From NCBI GenBank assembly GCA_050251195.1, contig JBFWNG010000004.1, positions 222,986-286,985 on the forward strand: a DNA stretch of 64,000 nt, given 5' to 3'. A model generated the notes under the pieces. It had not been told where the DNA came from and ran no database searches. It saw nothing but the letters and a program-made list of their open reading frames with translations. A program made the translations under genes and the position numbers. Origin of the DNA: JBFWNG01 sp050251195 (GTDB taxonomy: Bacteria > Bdellovibrionota_B > Oligoflexia > Oligoflexales > Oligoflexaceae). Shown here piece by piece: positions 53,924 to 63,010 of the stretch (its first letter is position 1; each line of letters opens with the position of its first letter).

Positions 53924-54583
53924 ATGCATCCTAGAACGAGAATTTCCGTCGTTGCCATGGTAATTCATTTCCTTGCGCCCAACGCGTTTGGAAAAAGTTC
54001 GACGATTTCCGGACATGACTTTACGGCATGTTGGAGCGGTGCCTACTTCTACGATGACGAACCTAGGCAATATGCCACTGGATTTGGTGTCGGGTATCGA
54101 CATTATAGTGAAGAGTCAAAGTATTGGGTTGGTCTCAGAGAACAATGGAGTATATGTGGCGGCGGTCTGTCCGCGCAATTCGAATCCGAGAGTGACGACA
54201 CTCGGACATATGCATCGCCCTTAGGGGCATACTTGACGATGGATTATTTTCCTTTCGTGGCTACGTTATTGCCGGGAAGGCGTTTCACAGCCCTTTTTGT
54301 TATCCCAGAGTATTTTGTCGGTTTTGGATTTACCGGCATGTTCATGCAAACCAAGAAATTCACGTACGTGGACGAAGAGGCGGAGTCGCCATTCATTGAA
54401 AAGCAGCCCGAACACAACGATTTGTTCGTAGGACCAGCGCTGCTCTTGGGGGCTCAATATCGGTTCTTTGCCGTGGAGTGGGGAACTCAACTGCGTATTG
54501 GACCATCGTGGAACGCGGCGACCGGAAAGGTGGCAGCGACAGGACAAATCGCTTTTGCTGTCGGCGGATTCGGCGTGAAGTGA
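53924..54583 (+). CDS. Secreted outer-membrane-like protein
   Basis: 219 residues, signal peptide ending AFGKSS. Aromatic beta strands (GFGVGYRHYS, KYWVGLREQWSIC, SPLGAYLTMDYFPFV, FGFTGMFMQTKKFTYV, ending GQIAFAVGGFGVK) suggest a beta-barrel. Two Cys (TACWSG and WSICGG) near each other may pair. An acidic loop near residue 150. Family unknown. Confidence 0.7.
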   Translation: MHPRTRISVVAMVIHFLAPNAFGKSSTISGHDFTACWSGAYFYDDEPRQYATGFGVGYRHYSEESKYWVGLREQWSICGGGLSAQFESESDDTRTYASPLGAYLTMDYFPFVATLLPGRRFTALFVIPEYFVGFGFTGMFMQTKKFTYVDEEAESPFIEKQPEHNDLFVGPALLLGAQYRFFAVEWGTQLRIGPSWNAATGKVAATGQIAFAVGGFGVK

Positions 54584-54659
54584 CGGCTGCGATAACGGGT
54601 TAGTTAATCAGAATAAATGGCGCCTTTCTTTATATAAAGAGCTGCGCCGATAATTTTAA

Positions 54660-55736
54660 TTATTCCAATGACTGTGCCAGCTCATACGAAATTCTTACTT
54701 CCGCTCCCGCCGCCAACGCTACCTCTTTGGCGATGGAGACCGAGTTGCCGCTGACGACATATTCGCTCGATGACAGGGCGCGCCCGTTGAGAGTGACCGA
54801 CACGATTTTGCCGAAGCCGCCTTCTATGACGAATGTCCGTCTGGCTTCCTCGGTAACGCCCTTTGTTAGTGTGTCGAAATTCTTTGACCAGTCGGATTCG
54901 CAAATGTCGAAGACACCTCCGTTAACCTGTTTCGATAGTTCTATGTAAGCGGTACCCTTGATGTAGCTCGAACAGGCTGTTACTTCTTTCGCCATGGTGA
55001 TAAATCCGAAGAATGAGTAGTTGTCTTTGCCGAGTTTTTTGTCGGCAACGCGCTTAAATTCGCTGCTGCCAAAATTAAAGGAATTCTCGTCGCTCACCAC
55101 AACAAAAACTTTTTTAGCGTCTTTCCGGAAAGCCTTGTCTAAGGAGCCTAACACCGGGGGATTAATGTACTCCCAAAATTCGCCAGGAAGTCCGAAATTA
55201 TCTTCTAAGACGTCAGAATTGGCTTTTTCGCCGCACAGTGTCGTATCTTCTGCAGTCTCCGAAACTATCGATTCCGACGGCGGGCACAATGCGCCAATAA
55301 GCATCGCCAAGGGGTTGTACGACCCAACCTCGGTATTAATAACGTTAACCTTCCCCGCAGCAAACTCGGATGGATCGATGCAAAGACCCATTCCCGCTCC
55401 GGTGCAGGTAATCAACGAAACATTCATATCCGTTATGCCGCTGAGGCTGGTGACGAACCTGGAAAAGTTTGTCTTCACCTGTTCAATCTCTTCGCTCATC
55501 GAGCCGGAATTGTCGATAATCCACACCATATCGATACCCGACTTGTAGGTGTCAACCACAAAGACCTTGGAATTCTCCGAGCCTGTTCCTATGTCGCCTG
55601 AATCCGTTTTATCACCGTTTGTTGTTGTTGCTTTGGAACCCGCCGGTTTGCCCTTTTTCGAAGAGCCTGAAAAGGTGTTGCTTGAACATCCCACTAAGAC
55701 ACAAGACAACAGAATTCCCACGCGTAGGGTTTGCAT
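54660..55736 (-). CDS. vWA-domain lipoprotein, second copy
   Basis: 358 residues; lipobox VLVGC. Ser/Lys/Thr-rich linker, then a vWA domain (about 65-285) with the metal site DNSGSMSEE and VVVSDEN. It is a paralogue of the product at 16691, closest at the end: CESDWSKNFDTLTKGV matches CDKDWKKMVTQLATHI, and the terminal beta module ends VRISYEL. The MIDAS residues are intact. Likely binds an external partner. Confidence 0.85.
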   Translation of the reverse strand: MQTLRVGILLSCVLVGCSSNTFSGSSKKGKPAGSKATTTNGDKTDSGDIGTGSENSKVFVVDTYKSGIDMVWIIDNSGSMSEEIEQVKTNFSRFVTSLSGITDMNVSLITCTGAGMGLCIDPSEFAAGKVNVINTEVGSYNPLAMLIGALCPPSESIVSETAEDTTLCGEKANSDVLEDNFGLPGEFWEYINPPVLGSLDKAFRKDAKKVFVVVSDENSFNFGSSEFKRVADKKLGKDNYSFFGFITMAKEVTACSSYIKGTAYIELSKQVNGGVFDICESDWSKNFDTLTKGVTEEARRTFVIEGGFGKIVSVTLNGRALSSSEYVVSGNSVSIAKEVALAAGAEVRISYELAQSLE

Positions 55737-55985
55737 TTTACGCCTCCCAAGAAACGTTGATTGTCGTTTGAATTCTTTTCGGAAAATTTCGGAAAAGCTT
55801 GAGTTGTATTTATCGGTATTCAGCGAAAATTGGGGTAGATTTTGTTAGAAATATTAAACAATATTGAATGGTTGCAAAAAAGCGCAATTTTTTCTCAAGT
55901 TTGAAGGTGGGTATGCCGATGTCGCACGGCGCATACGCACCAGCGACTTAATACCGTTTCAATAACTCTTGAAACACGGCTCCTT

Positions 55986-56411
55986 TTAGCTGAACGCTAG
56001 CACCAAAGAACCAGCGACAATCAAGGTGCCCCCGAAGGCCACCTTCCAGTTGAAGGGTTCGCCGAGCACCAGAATGCCCATAATGATGGCGAACGCAACA
56101 CTGAGCTTGTCGACGGGGGCAACTCGGGACGCCGGACCAATTTGTAACGCTCGGTAATAACATAGCCACGATAGACCGGTAGCTATCCCGGAGAGTACGA
56201 GAAAAATGAGCGACCTCCCGGGGACAGAATCGACCTTCGTCCATTCGTGTCTATAAGTTACTATGCCGGCCGATACGATCAAAATAACTATGGTACGAAC
56301 GAACGTCGCAAAATTTGAATTGATATCGGAAACACCTATTTTCCCAAAAATCGCGGTAAGACCTGCAAAAAATGCCGAAGCAATCGCATATGTTTGCCAA
56401 TTGTTCATCAT
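55986..56411 (-). CDS. EamA/DMT family small transporter
   Basis: 141 residues, which is one EamA unit with five helices; most family members have two units (about 300 residues), so this one must pair with itself. The stretch FFAGLTAIFGKIG..INSNFATFVRTIVI and the C-terminal LGEPFNWKVAFGGTLIVAGSLVLA are typical. Substrate unknown. GGAGGG before the ATG-ATG start. Divergent from the GNAT gene. Confidence 0.85.
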   Translation of the reverse strand: MMNNWQTYAIASAFFAGLTAIFGKIGVSDINSNFATFVRTIVILIVSAGIVTYRHEWTKVDSVPGRSLIFLVLSGIATGLSWLCYYRALQIGPASRVAPVDKLSVAFAIIMGILVLGEPFNWKVAFGGTLIVAGSLVLAFS

Positions 56412-56494
56412 CCCTCCAGGTTAGTTTGTATTTTAACAGTTTATTTTACGGATACATCTTGCTACAACCAAAATTCGGATTGATTGGAGCACCT

Positions 56495-56959
56495 ATGACA
56501 GAAATAACCTTTGGCGAACTGAACTTCCTGGACGATGCGGAAATTCAGAAAGTTGCCCTGATCCACGAAGAGACGCCGATGGTATGGGATCCTTCTCACA
56601 AGGTGCAGCCCGAAGCTTTGGCCCAGCGTGTAGCTTTCCTTAAGGGCGCGAAGGATGATCCGTCATTCTATTGTGTGGTTGCTCGCGGCCCCGAACATAT
56701 CGTTGGAATTCACTGGTTGCGGCTTGTAGAAAGCCCTTACGGAAAATACGCGAAAATCGACTCTCTATGGGTCGCGGAATCTTGTCGCAAGCAAGGCGTT
56801 GGATCGACGCTTAAAAGAATGGGCGAACAATGGGCGAGTTCGCATGGCGCGAAGTATATGACTACGACCGTCTCGCCCGAGAATCATCGGATGCTAGAGT
56901 TTAACAAAAAGTTAGGATTTAGACCGCGAATGATCGAGATGGTGAAACCACTCGCCTGA
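56495..56959 (+). CDS. GNAT family N-acetyltransferase
   Basis: 154 residues from ATG 56495 (GGAGCACCT before it); longer readings overlap the divergent EamA gene. The acetyl-CoA-binding RKQGVGSTLKRMGEQWA, IDSLWV strand and EFNKKLGFRPR near the end are the standard fold elements. Substrate unknown. Confidence 0.88.
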   Translation: MTEITFGELNFLDDAEIQKVALIHEETPMVWDPSHKVQPEALAQRVAFLKGAKDDPSFYCVVARGPEHIVGIHWLRLVESPYGKYAKIDSLWVAESCRKQGVGSTLKRMGEQWASSHGAKYMTTTVSPENHRMLEFNKKLGFRPRMIEMVKPLA

Positions 56960-56983
56960 TCATACTTTCAAATTGTCTCGTAT

Positions 56984-58663
56984 CTACAGTTTACGATGTT
57001 TAGCCTGCAGCCGTCTAGCAAGCTGAAACTCATAAAGCGACGGAATCTTGATTTGCGGACGGTTTGTTCCTTCAATATAAGCATCCGGTCCATAGTTGAA
57101 CTCTAGGGGATAATTGCCGCTCACGCCGATGAGCCGGGCATACGGACCATCGGCAATTCCCGCTATCTTTATAGGATTGGGACCTTCGGCGATATAGGTA
57201 AAATTGACCTTAATGTTCCAAAAGGTATTGTAAGCCCCATGCGTAGGTTTCCAATATCCAGCGCCACCATGCTGGAATAAGCGCGATACCTTGTTGTCTT
57301 CTGTGACCTTAATGTTGTCGAAAAGGTTTTGATGATTGGCACCGCAATGTTGGTCAAGGGAAGGGGTTTGTAGAACTTCGGTGTTGGTGTAAACGCTGCT
57401 TCGCGCGTAGGTGTTAAAGCTAAGAGAATGGAACGACGGGGTATCCACAACGGTATCCTTCACAAGAACGTTATAGACACCACCAAGATGGATCCCATAG
57501 TGATTTTGTCTGCCGGTCACTGATACGCCTGTGATGGTTAGGTTTGAAACCTTATCAGTAAGGATAGAGGTATCCGCATTGTGAACTCGAACATTCCTTA
57601 TCCAAGAATGCGTTGAACCCGTGAAATAAATACCGTTGTACCCTTCCTCTCCGTGATGCTCGATGTAAGGAGTGTTAGGAAATTCTATAGCAAAGTTCTC
57701 CAGGCCCACTTCTCTTAAAAGAGTTGGTCTGGTGATCTTCACCTGCCAGCGCTCCCGGATATCATGGAGGAGCGGCTCCTTGACCGTAACGACGTTGCCT
57801 CTAATAGCGGTAATCGTTAGCTCTTGATTGATCAGTGGCCGCTGTGGACTGTCCCAATGGTTGACACCTATCTCTAAGCCGCTGCTCATAAATAAATGCT
57901 GCAAAAGGGTTGAGTTCTTCCCTTCCAAGTTGAACCAATTGAGTTCAATCGCGTCGCCGACTTTGAGAGGGCCTGGATTGACAGTGATCTCGTGCGATCC
58001 TCTGATACCAGCCTGAGCGATGGCGATAGCCTCAATCTCTCGATCGTATTTCTCTAGATACGGATAAACGCGCAGGTTGGGATATTGCACCCAAATAACA
58101 CCACCCATCCAGGAGTAGTTCGAAACCAATTTACCGCTATCCGTCCGCTTATTGTTTATCTTGATATACTCTTCAAGCTCTTTAAGAGACTCGGGCAGGG
58201 GGAGATGAGAAAGCGGGGTGTCAACTTGAATGACGGTACCACCTTCATTGCTACCTGCGCCTTGAAGGGTGAAGTCGCTGCGTTTTATGGCAAGGATGTC
58301 GTTTAGAATAAATCGCCCTTTGGGAATTTTCAGAACCACAGGGTCCTTACTTTTATGGGCGGCATCCAAAGCTCGTTTAAACGCGGCAGTATCATCGATT
58401 CCGTCATCAGCCACGGCACCGAAATCGGAAACGGACATTGTTGCTATTTGCTCGGGAATGGGTGTTTCACCCCAGTGGTAACCCGCATACGAGAAGTCGG
58501 GAAGGTAGTTTGCCCCCGGCCCTTGCCCCACAGCTGTTTGTTCCTGTCGGATGATTTCTGGGGTCCAGCTGACGTCACCTTCATCCGATCGCTCATCAAA
58601 AAACGAACCGCCACATGCGAACAAGAAAACGAGAATTACTATCTGCAATAAGTTTCTGATCAC
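56984..58663 (-). CDS. Right-handed beta-helix lipoprotein (pectate-lyase-3-like)
   Basis: 559 residues, lipobox LFAC. The N-terminal signature VSDFGAVADDGIDDTAAF near 79-97 is the mark of the pectate lyase superfamily-3 fold, as in phage tailspikes and polysaccharide lyases. A set of short repeats (about 330-500: GLENFAIEFPN, IRNVRVHNADTSI, NLTITGVSVTG, NVLVKDTVVDT) forms the helix. One conserved region with HCGANHQNLFDN near the end. It likely binds or cuts a polysaccharide; I cannot point to catalytic residues. Its own gene, with a terminator not evident. Confidence 0.82.
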   Translation of the reverse strand: MIRNLLQIVILVFLFACGGSFFDERSDEGDVSWTPEIIRQEQTAVGQGPGANYLPDFSYAGYHWGETPIPEQIATMSVSDFGAVADDGIDDTAAFKRALDAAHKSKDPVVLKIPKGRFILNDILAIKRSDFTLQGAGSNEGGTVIQVDTPLSHLPLPESLKELEEYIKINNKRTDSGKLVSNYSWMGGVIWVQYPNLRVYPYLEKYDREIEAIAIAQAGIRGSHEITVNPGPLKVGDAIELNWFNLEGKNSTLLQHLFMSSGLEIGVNHWDSPQRPLINQELTITAIRGNVVTVKEPLLHDIRERWQVKITRPTLLREVGLENFAIEFPNTPYIEHHGEEGYNGIYFTGSTHSWIRNVRVHNADTSILTDKVSNLTITGVSVTGRQNHYGIHLGGVYNVLVKDTVVDTPSFHSLSFNTYARSSVYTNTEVLQTPSLDQHCGANHQNLFDNIKVTEDNKVSRLFQHGGAGYWKPTHGAYNTFWNIKVNFTYIAEGPNPIKIAGIADGPYARLIGVSGNYPLEFNYGPDAYIEGTNRPQIKIPSLYEFQLARRLQAKHRKL

Positions 58664-58895
58664 AGGGTAGCTCCTTTACAAGAGGATTATGCATTGGTTT
58701 ACATCCATTCTAACCAGATTTCGCGAGAGTTTTCATGGGTTTTTTCGAGGCAAAGGAGAGTTTTGCGGTCACCTTGGCATACCCTTTGTTGTGAGGGGTT
58801 GTTCGATCTGGTAACATTTTGAGAGTGTTGTCAAAAGATGTCAGCTACATTTAGCAATTCGTAATCCCTTCAACATAGATACCAAGAGGACTTGA

Positions 58896-59960
58896 ATGCT
58901 TCTACGAACCCTATCTCTATTCCTGGTTCTAATAACTGCTTGTCGCACGACCAATTCGGGGACCTCCTCACCGAAATCCGATGAATTGGGATCGAAGGTG
59001 GTCAAGTACATAGAAAAAAAGGATAAGGAGGGAAATTTCTTTCCGATGGTGGAAGGCGAATTGGGAATTTGTTCATTTAACATTAAGTGGTTAGGTCACG
59101 TAGGTAAGCAAAACGAAACACTTGCTGATTTGCTTAAAAATTGTGACGCCATAGTTATTCAGGAGCTAGTGGTTCCGTTTGATGTTTCGATCTTGGATAA
59201 ACCTCCAGCAAATTGTGCAAAAATGACTGACCACGCAAAAGCGGGCGCCGGGATTAATTATGATTGTGAGGCACAAGCATTCTTCCATGCCATGTCTAAG
59301 ATTTTCACCGGAGTCAAGCTGGGTGAAGATTCGACGAGTGAAGTAGATCCTCCAAGTTCGGCCACCGCGGCAGAATGGCCCGTACTTTTTTACAATAGAA
59401 AAACCATTGAGGTAACAGAACCCAACGAGTTTGTATCGACGCCCATAAAGAATGGTCACACATTCGACCGGGTTCCTTATGCTTTTGGCTTACGTGCTGT
59501 CGGTGGTGGACCTGATTTTATAATTGTTTCGGTTCACCTTGCCGCTGACAACAAATCAGGATCACAAAAGAAAAAAAGATTAGAAGAATTTGGAGCGATA
59601 AAATCATGGATCGAGAAATGGCAAAAAAATTCACCTGAGCGAGATATTTTTATCGTCGGCGATACGAACATCGCAAGCTTTGAAGAACTCGATGCTATCC
59701 TCAGCGATCAATATCTTGCTGATTTTGAAACGCTCAATCCGTCACTGGAAAGAACCGTTGTGAGTACGACTTCAAGCTCTCCTTTTGACCAGGTCTTTTT
59801 CAATCCAAGAAATTTGTCTTTGGAGGTGCAACCTCGCCTGGAGATCATAGATCTGAGGAAGGTAATTCCGTTTGAGGGAACCGACAGGTCGTTTGGGTTT
59901 CCATATTCTGATCATCTTCCCATTCGATTCAAAATCAAGAATAATCCTGACAACGATTGA
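58896..59960 (+). CDS. EEP-family lipoprotein (DNase I-like)
   Basis: 354 residues; lipobox LITAC. The DNase I-like fold is seen: CSFNIKWLG, catalytic Glu in IVIQELV, VSVHLAAD with its His, IVGDTNI with Asp and Asn, FDQVFF and SDHLPIRF at the end. A 70-residue insert between Glu and the core is acidic. It may be a secreted nuclease or phosphodiesterase, a second member of the family of 14856 but anchored outside. The start follows AAGAGGACTTGA. Confidence 0.85.
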   Translation: MLLRTLSLFLVLITACRTTNSGTSSPKSDELGSKVVKYIEKKDKEGNFFPMVEGELGICSFNIKWLGHVGKQNETLADLLKNCDAIVIQELVVPFDVSILDKPPANCAKMTDHAKAGAGINYDCEAQAFFHAMSKIFTGVKLGEDSTSEVDPPSSATAAEWPVLFYNRKTIEVTEPNEFVSTPIKNGHTFDRVPYAFGLRAVGGGPDFIIVSVHLAADNKSGSQKKKRLEEFGAIKSWIEKWQKNSPERDIFIVGDTNIASFEELDAILSDQYLADFETLNPSLERTVVSTTSSSPFDQVFFNPRNLSLEVQPRLEIIDLRKVIPFEGTDRSFGFPYSDHLPIRFKIKNNPDND

Positions 59961-60090
59961 ATCGCCTGCATAGAGATGTTAGCGCTCGAAAAGCCATCAG
60001 GCCCTTCGCGATCGGCCTATGGTCGGTTACCCGGCAAAAGGTCAAAGCGAACTATTAAGGAAAAATATTGAGTAACCGATAAAGCGTTGA

Positions 60091-60270
60091 ATGGAACCAA
60101 ACCTTACAGACCCAAATTGCAATTTAACGCCATTGCACTGTATCCAATTCAAAGATCAGATATACGCTATACGGCAGCCCGTCTTCAATAGCGACAAATT
60201 CGATCTTCTTGTGGGCTCGAAGCAGAATTGCGAAAAAATCTTAACGAAACTAAAGCAAACCGGAAAATGA
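60091..60270 (+). CDS. Small 59-residue ORF
   Basis: ATG at 60091 opens 59 codons to TGA at 60268 in the otherwise empty stretch 59961-60363. The product (MEPNLTDPNCNLTPLHC...) has three Cys and a hydrophilic C-terminal helix. No ribosome site is clear and there is an in-frame stop just upstream, so it may be noise. No family. Confidence 0.3.
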   Translation: MEPNLTDPNCNLTPLHCIQFKDQIYAIRQPVFNSDKFDLLVGSKQNCEKILTKLKQTGK

Positions 60271-60363
60271 TAGGATGTCTGATTTCCTTCTATGATAGCG
60301 CGCACCATTGATCGCTTACCCTTTACGTTTTATCGCTTGCCCTGCCTAGAGATCAGTAATTGC

Positions 60364-60394
60364 AAAAAAAAAGCACGCCCGATTTGGGCGTGCT
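60364..60394 (-). terminator. Intrinsic terminator of the 60420 gene
   Basis: Reading leftward, GCACGCCC and GGGCGTGC form a perfect eight-pair stem with a five-base loop, followed by nine T. It lies 25 bases after the stop of the lipoprotein gene. Confidence 0.9.
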
Positions 60395-60419
60395 AGCTAC
60401 GATCAATGATGAATTCTTC

Positions 60420-61256
60420 CTATTTTCCAAACTTACAACTTAGCTGCTTTTGTTGTCCGTCGATCAATAACATGCCGCTTGGGCCGATAGGCGTCGGCAT
60501 GAAAATGGCAGCAGATGCAGGAGGAGTGTCAGGCGTTAGCGTTTCATTTTCTGCTAAGCAAAAGCTCTCTCCCATGAAAGATCCCGGTTGGATGGGACAA
60601 TTTGGAAAATTATAGTTCTCACCACCTGACTTACCCACAGCTTCGGTAAATGGATAGAGGTTACCGGTGAAGGTTTCATATTTGGGAGATTTGAAATCCC
60701 TTATAAAGGTCATAGTTAAGCCACCGTCTCCGGTACATTTTACCTCTATTCTAGAAGAAGTTTCGATTTCCTTACTGCCTATCTCTTTGACGGTGGTGAA
60801 TAGATGAAGAAAATCTTTGAGACATTCCTTTGCCGGAGTCTTGGTTTTTACCCTAAAACCATCTTGCTCTGTTGCGACTCCGCTCTCGACGCAGGGCAGC
60901 CGCTGGAAACTGGCGAGAAATCCTTCCGCCTGAGTTCGAAATGGATTTAAAGTAGCCACTTTTCCCTCTTGTTTTTCGATAAGACCCATAAGGTAGGGGT
61001 GCACGCAAGCTTGACCAGAGTCAGCTGACGTAACAATGATCTTTTTGTTTTTATACTTAACTTCGTTTTCACATGGCATTTTGTCTATGATTGCTAGAAG
61101 GGAGTCGATGTAGGCGTCGCCCGAATTCCATTCCTTTGATGGCTCCTGCGTCGGTTCCGACATGGTGTTCGACGCCTCTGCAGTGGTAGCGTTGTGGGAC
61201 TTACAAGAAAGCGTTAATAGTAGCATGCACGAAATGCTCAGGCAGCGAATTAGCAT
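60420..61256 (-). CDS. Lipoprotein, paralogue of the one at 34505
   Basis: 278 residues; lipobox TLSC. Same build as the 34505 product: two halves each with a PC helix (DKMPCENE, RLPCVESGVATEQDG), and a C-terminal LLIDGQQKQLSC strand. The linker after the signal is Thr/Ser/Glu-rich. Function unknown. It has its own terminator and stands alone. Confidence 0.8.
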   Translation of the reverse strand: MLIRCLSISCMLLLTLSCKSHNATTAEASNTMSEPTQEPSKEWNSGDAYIDSLLAIIDKMPCENEVKYKNKKIIVTSADSGQACVHPYLMGLIEKQEGKVATLNPFRTQAEGFLASFQRLPCVESGVATEQDGFRVKTKTPAKECLKDFLHLFTTVKEIGSKEIETSSRIEVKCTGDGGLTMTFIRDFKSPKYETFTGNLYPFTEAVGKSGGENYNFPNCPIQPGSFMGESFCLAENETLTPDTPPASAAIFMPTPIGPSGMLLIDGQQKQLSCKFGK

Positions 61257-61430
61257 ACAATTCTCCGTATGATCATGGTTTTATTGATCTATAATATTAT
61301 ATTACGCTAATTGTTGCAATTCGGGGGGAGAGTTTTCTGCAGAATTACGTCGCAGACTACGAAAGGGCTGGGTCGGCAGGCATTATGTGAAGAATTCTTT
61401 TACGACCAATCTGGGGAGTCGATAGCTCCA

Positions 61431-61841
61431 TCAAAGAATATCCAGTTTACAAGCTAATTCATATTGTTCTGTGTCTGATGGATCGCAAGCATGTCCGCCG
61501 TTGCAAGGGTCGGGCTCACGTTCGCGAGTGATAAATACCAGCGCACGTTTCCGAGCCTTGTCGTGCGTAACCTCGACGTCTAGGACCTTAGGATCGACGT
61601 CGAATCCACAGCCTTCTGCAGGTTGCTCGTAATAATCCCTGTCAGTCCCAACCAATGCCAGGTGAAGGGCGCATTTATTTGAGTAATAGTAAAAAGCAGT
61701 GAGTTTTCCATTGTCCATTTCCACAGAGGCGTCAAAATCTGCAGTCCCAAACCGATCGTGGCATTCGGCCGTAATAGGGGCTCCTTGTAACTCTATCGTT
61801 CCGAAAGTCGAAATTCCGACAAAAAGTAAAAGGTTTTTCAT
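61431..61841 (-). CDS. Small secreted Cys-containing protein
   Basis: 136 residues; signal peptide ends LQGAPI. Five or more Cys in the mature part (ECHDRF, KCALHL, GCGFDV, PCNGGHACDPSD, ACKLDIL), so disulfides are likely. AGGAGCTGTA before the ATG. Family unknown. Confidence 0.75.
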   Translation of the reverse strand: MKNLLLFVGISTFGTIELQGAPITAECHDRFGTADFDASVEMDNGKLTAFYYYSNKCALHLALVGTDRDYYEQPAEGCGFDVDPKVLDVEVTHDKARKRALVFITREREPDPCNGGHACDPSDTEQYELACKLDIL

Positions 61842-62089
61842 TACAGCTCCTCCTTGTTCTTACACTCATCCTTTTAAAGGATCAAAGAGAGTGGTAGGTA
61901 ATACAAAAAACGAACACCCCTATAGTCTAGAGTTATAGTGAAACGCTATTGGCGGGAACTGGTAGAATTCCATCAAATCTCCTCGTCACATGAGAGTGGC
62001 TGACAGTGGATTTGCGTCCTCGAAAAAGTATTATGTGACAGGAAACTACTAAAGAGCCAAAAGCAAACCGGCTCATTGAAGGAGAATTT

Positions 62090-62317
62090 ATGAAGAGATT
62101 TTTGATGGTCGCAAGCATGTACGTGCTTGCAAATGGAGTAGCTCTGGGCTCAGAGCTACAAGGTGAAAATGGAATAGGGGAGATTCCTGCCGACATCATC
62201 TGCGTCAATGTGAACGAAGGTCCCTCCATCCAGTACGTGACACTTTCCGTCGAACACCTGGATGAAGGTTTTGCAGATGTAACTCTTCCAGACCCAGGAA
62301 AGCCTCTAAGGGCTTAA
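62090..62317 (+). CDS. Short secreted ORF, probably a truncated gene
   Basis: 75 residues with a good signal peptide (ending VALGSE) and AAGGAGAATTT before the ATG. The last 17 residues lie in DNA that reads, in another frame, as the inner part of a dehydrogenase, so the true gene was probably longer and its 3' end was lost when a deletion joined it to that gene. The 58 or so authentic residues show no domain. Confidence 0.45.
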   Translation: MKRFLMVASMYVLANGVALGSELQGENGIGEIPADIICVNVNEGPSIQYVTLSVEHLDEGFADVTLPDPGKPLRA

Positions 62318-62796
62318 TTATCTCCGTTTCTAGCCTTCTGGGCCGAGTCACAGTCCCGTTTTACGGCCCGTACAATGCCTCAAAGTGGGCTTTGGAAGGA
62401 TTGACAGAGAACTATCGAGTCGAAGTTTCTCAATCTGGTATCGAAGTCTGTCTCGTTGAGCCCGGGGGCTTTCCGACAGCTTTTCATGAGAACCTTGTGC
62501 GTCCTTCTGACAAAAAAAGAGCCGAGGAATACGGTCCCATGAGTGAGATGCCAGAAGCGTTCATGCAAAACTTTGAAAAAGTGCTGGCTGCCAATCCCGC
62601 ACAGGATCCAGCGAACGTCGCCAAAGCAATTGCAAAACTTATCGCCACTCCCTACGGTACTCGACCGTTTCGCACCACCGTTGACAACATGGGTATGGGT
62701 GGACCTATTGGCGAGTACAACGCCATGCTTAGTAAAATCACAGAAGGAAACTACGGAAATTTTGGAATGGGTCATCTACTCAAGGTGAAGACCTAA
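62266..62796 (+). pseudogene. 3' remnant of a short-chain dehydrogenase/reductase (SDR)
   Basis: From about 62311 the frame reads GLIISVSSLLGRV, then PYNASKWALEGLTENYRVE and VCLVEPGGFPTAF, the catalytic Ser, YxxxK (Tyr-Asn-Ala-Ser-Lys) and following segments of an SDR, to the stop at 62796. The N-terminal half with the NAD-binding TGxxxGxG is missing; upstream the frame hits a stop near 62263. Starts within it (TTG 62392) would leave out the catalytic residues. So it is a 5'-deleted pseudogene. A sequence with AWSEIHSFFLKIF at 62802-62897 may be part of the next broken gene. Confidence 0.75.
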
Positions 62797-63010
62797 TCCG
62801 TCAGTGTCTGAACTCGGGCGGCACTTTGGAAGGCTACAAGACGGCCACCAGCGCCGCTTGGTCAGAGATTCATAGCTTCTTTCTGAAGATTTTTTGAAAG
62901 TAAATTGTAAGAAATGCCGCGGTCAGATAAGGTCTGCCCTGTCCGCCAGGGTATCAACGCTCACGCTTCACAACTGCCACAGTAACGCCTGCATGGGAAT
63001 GTGGCGGCCC

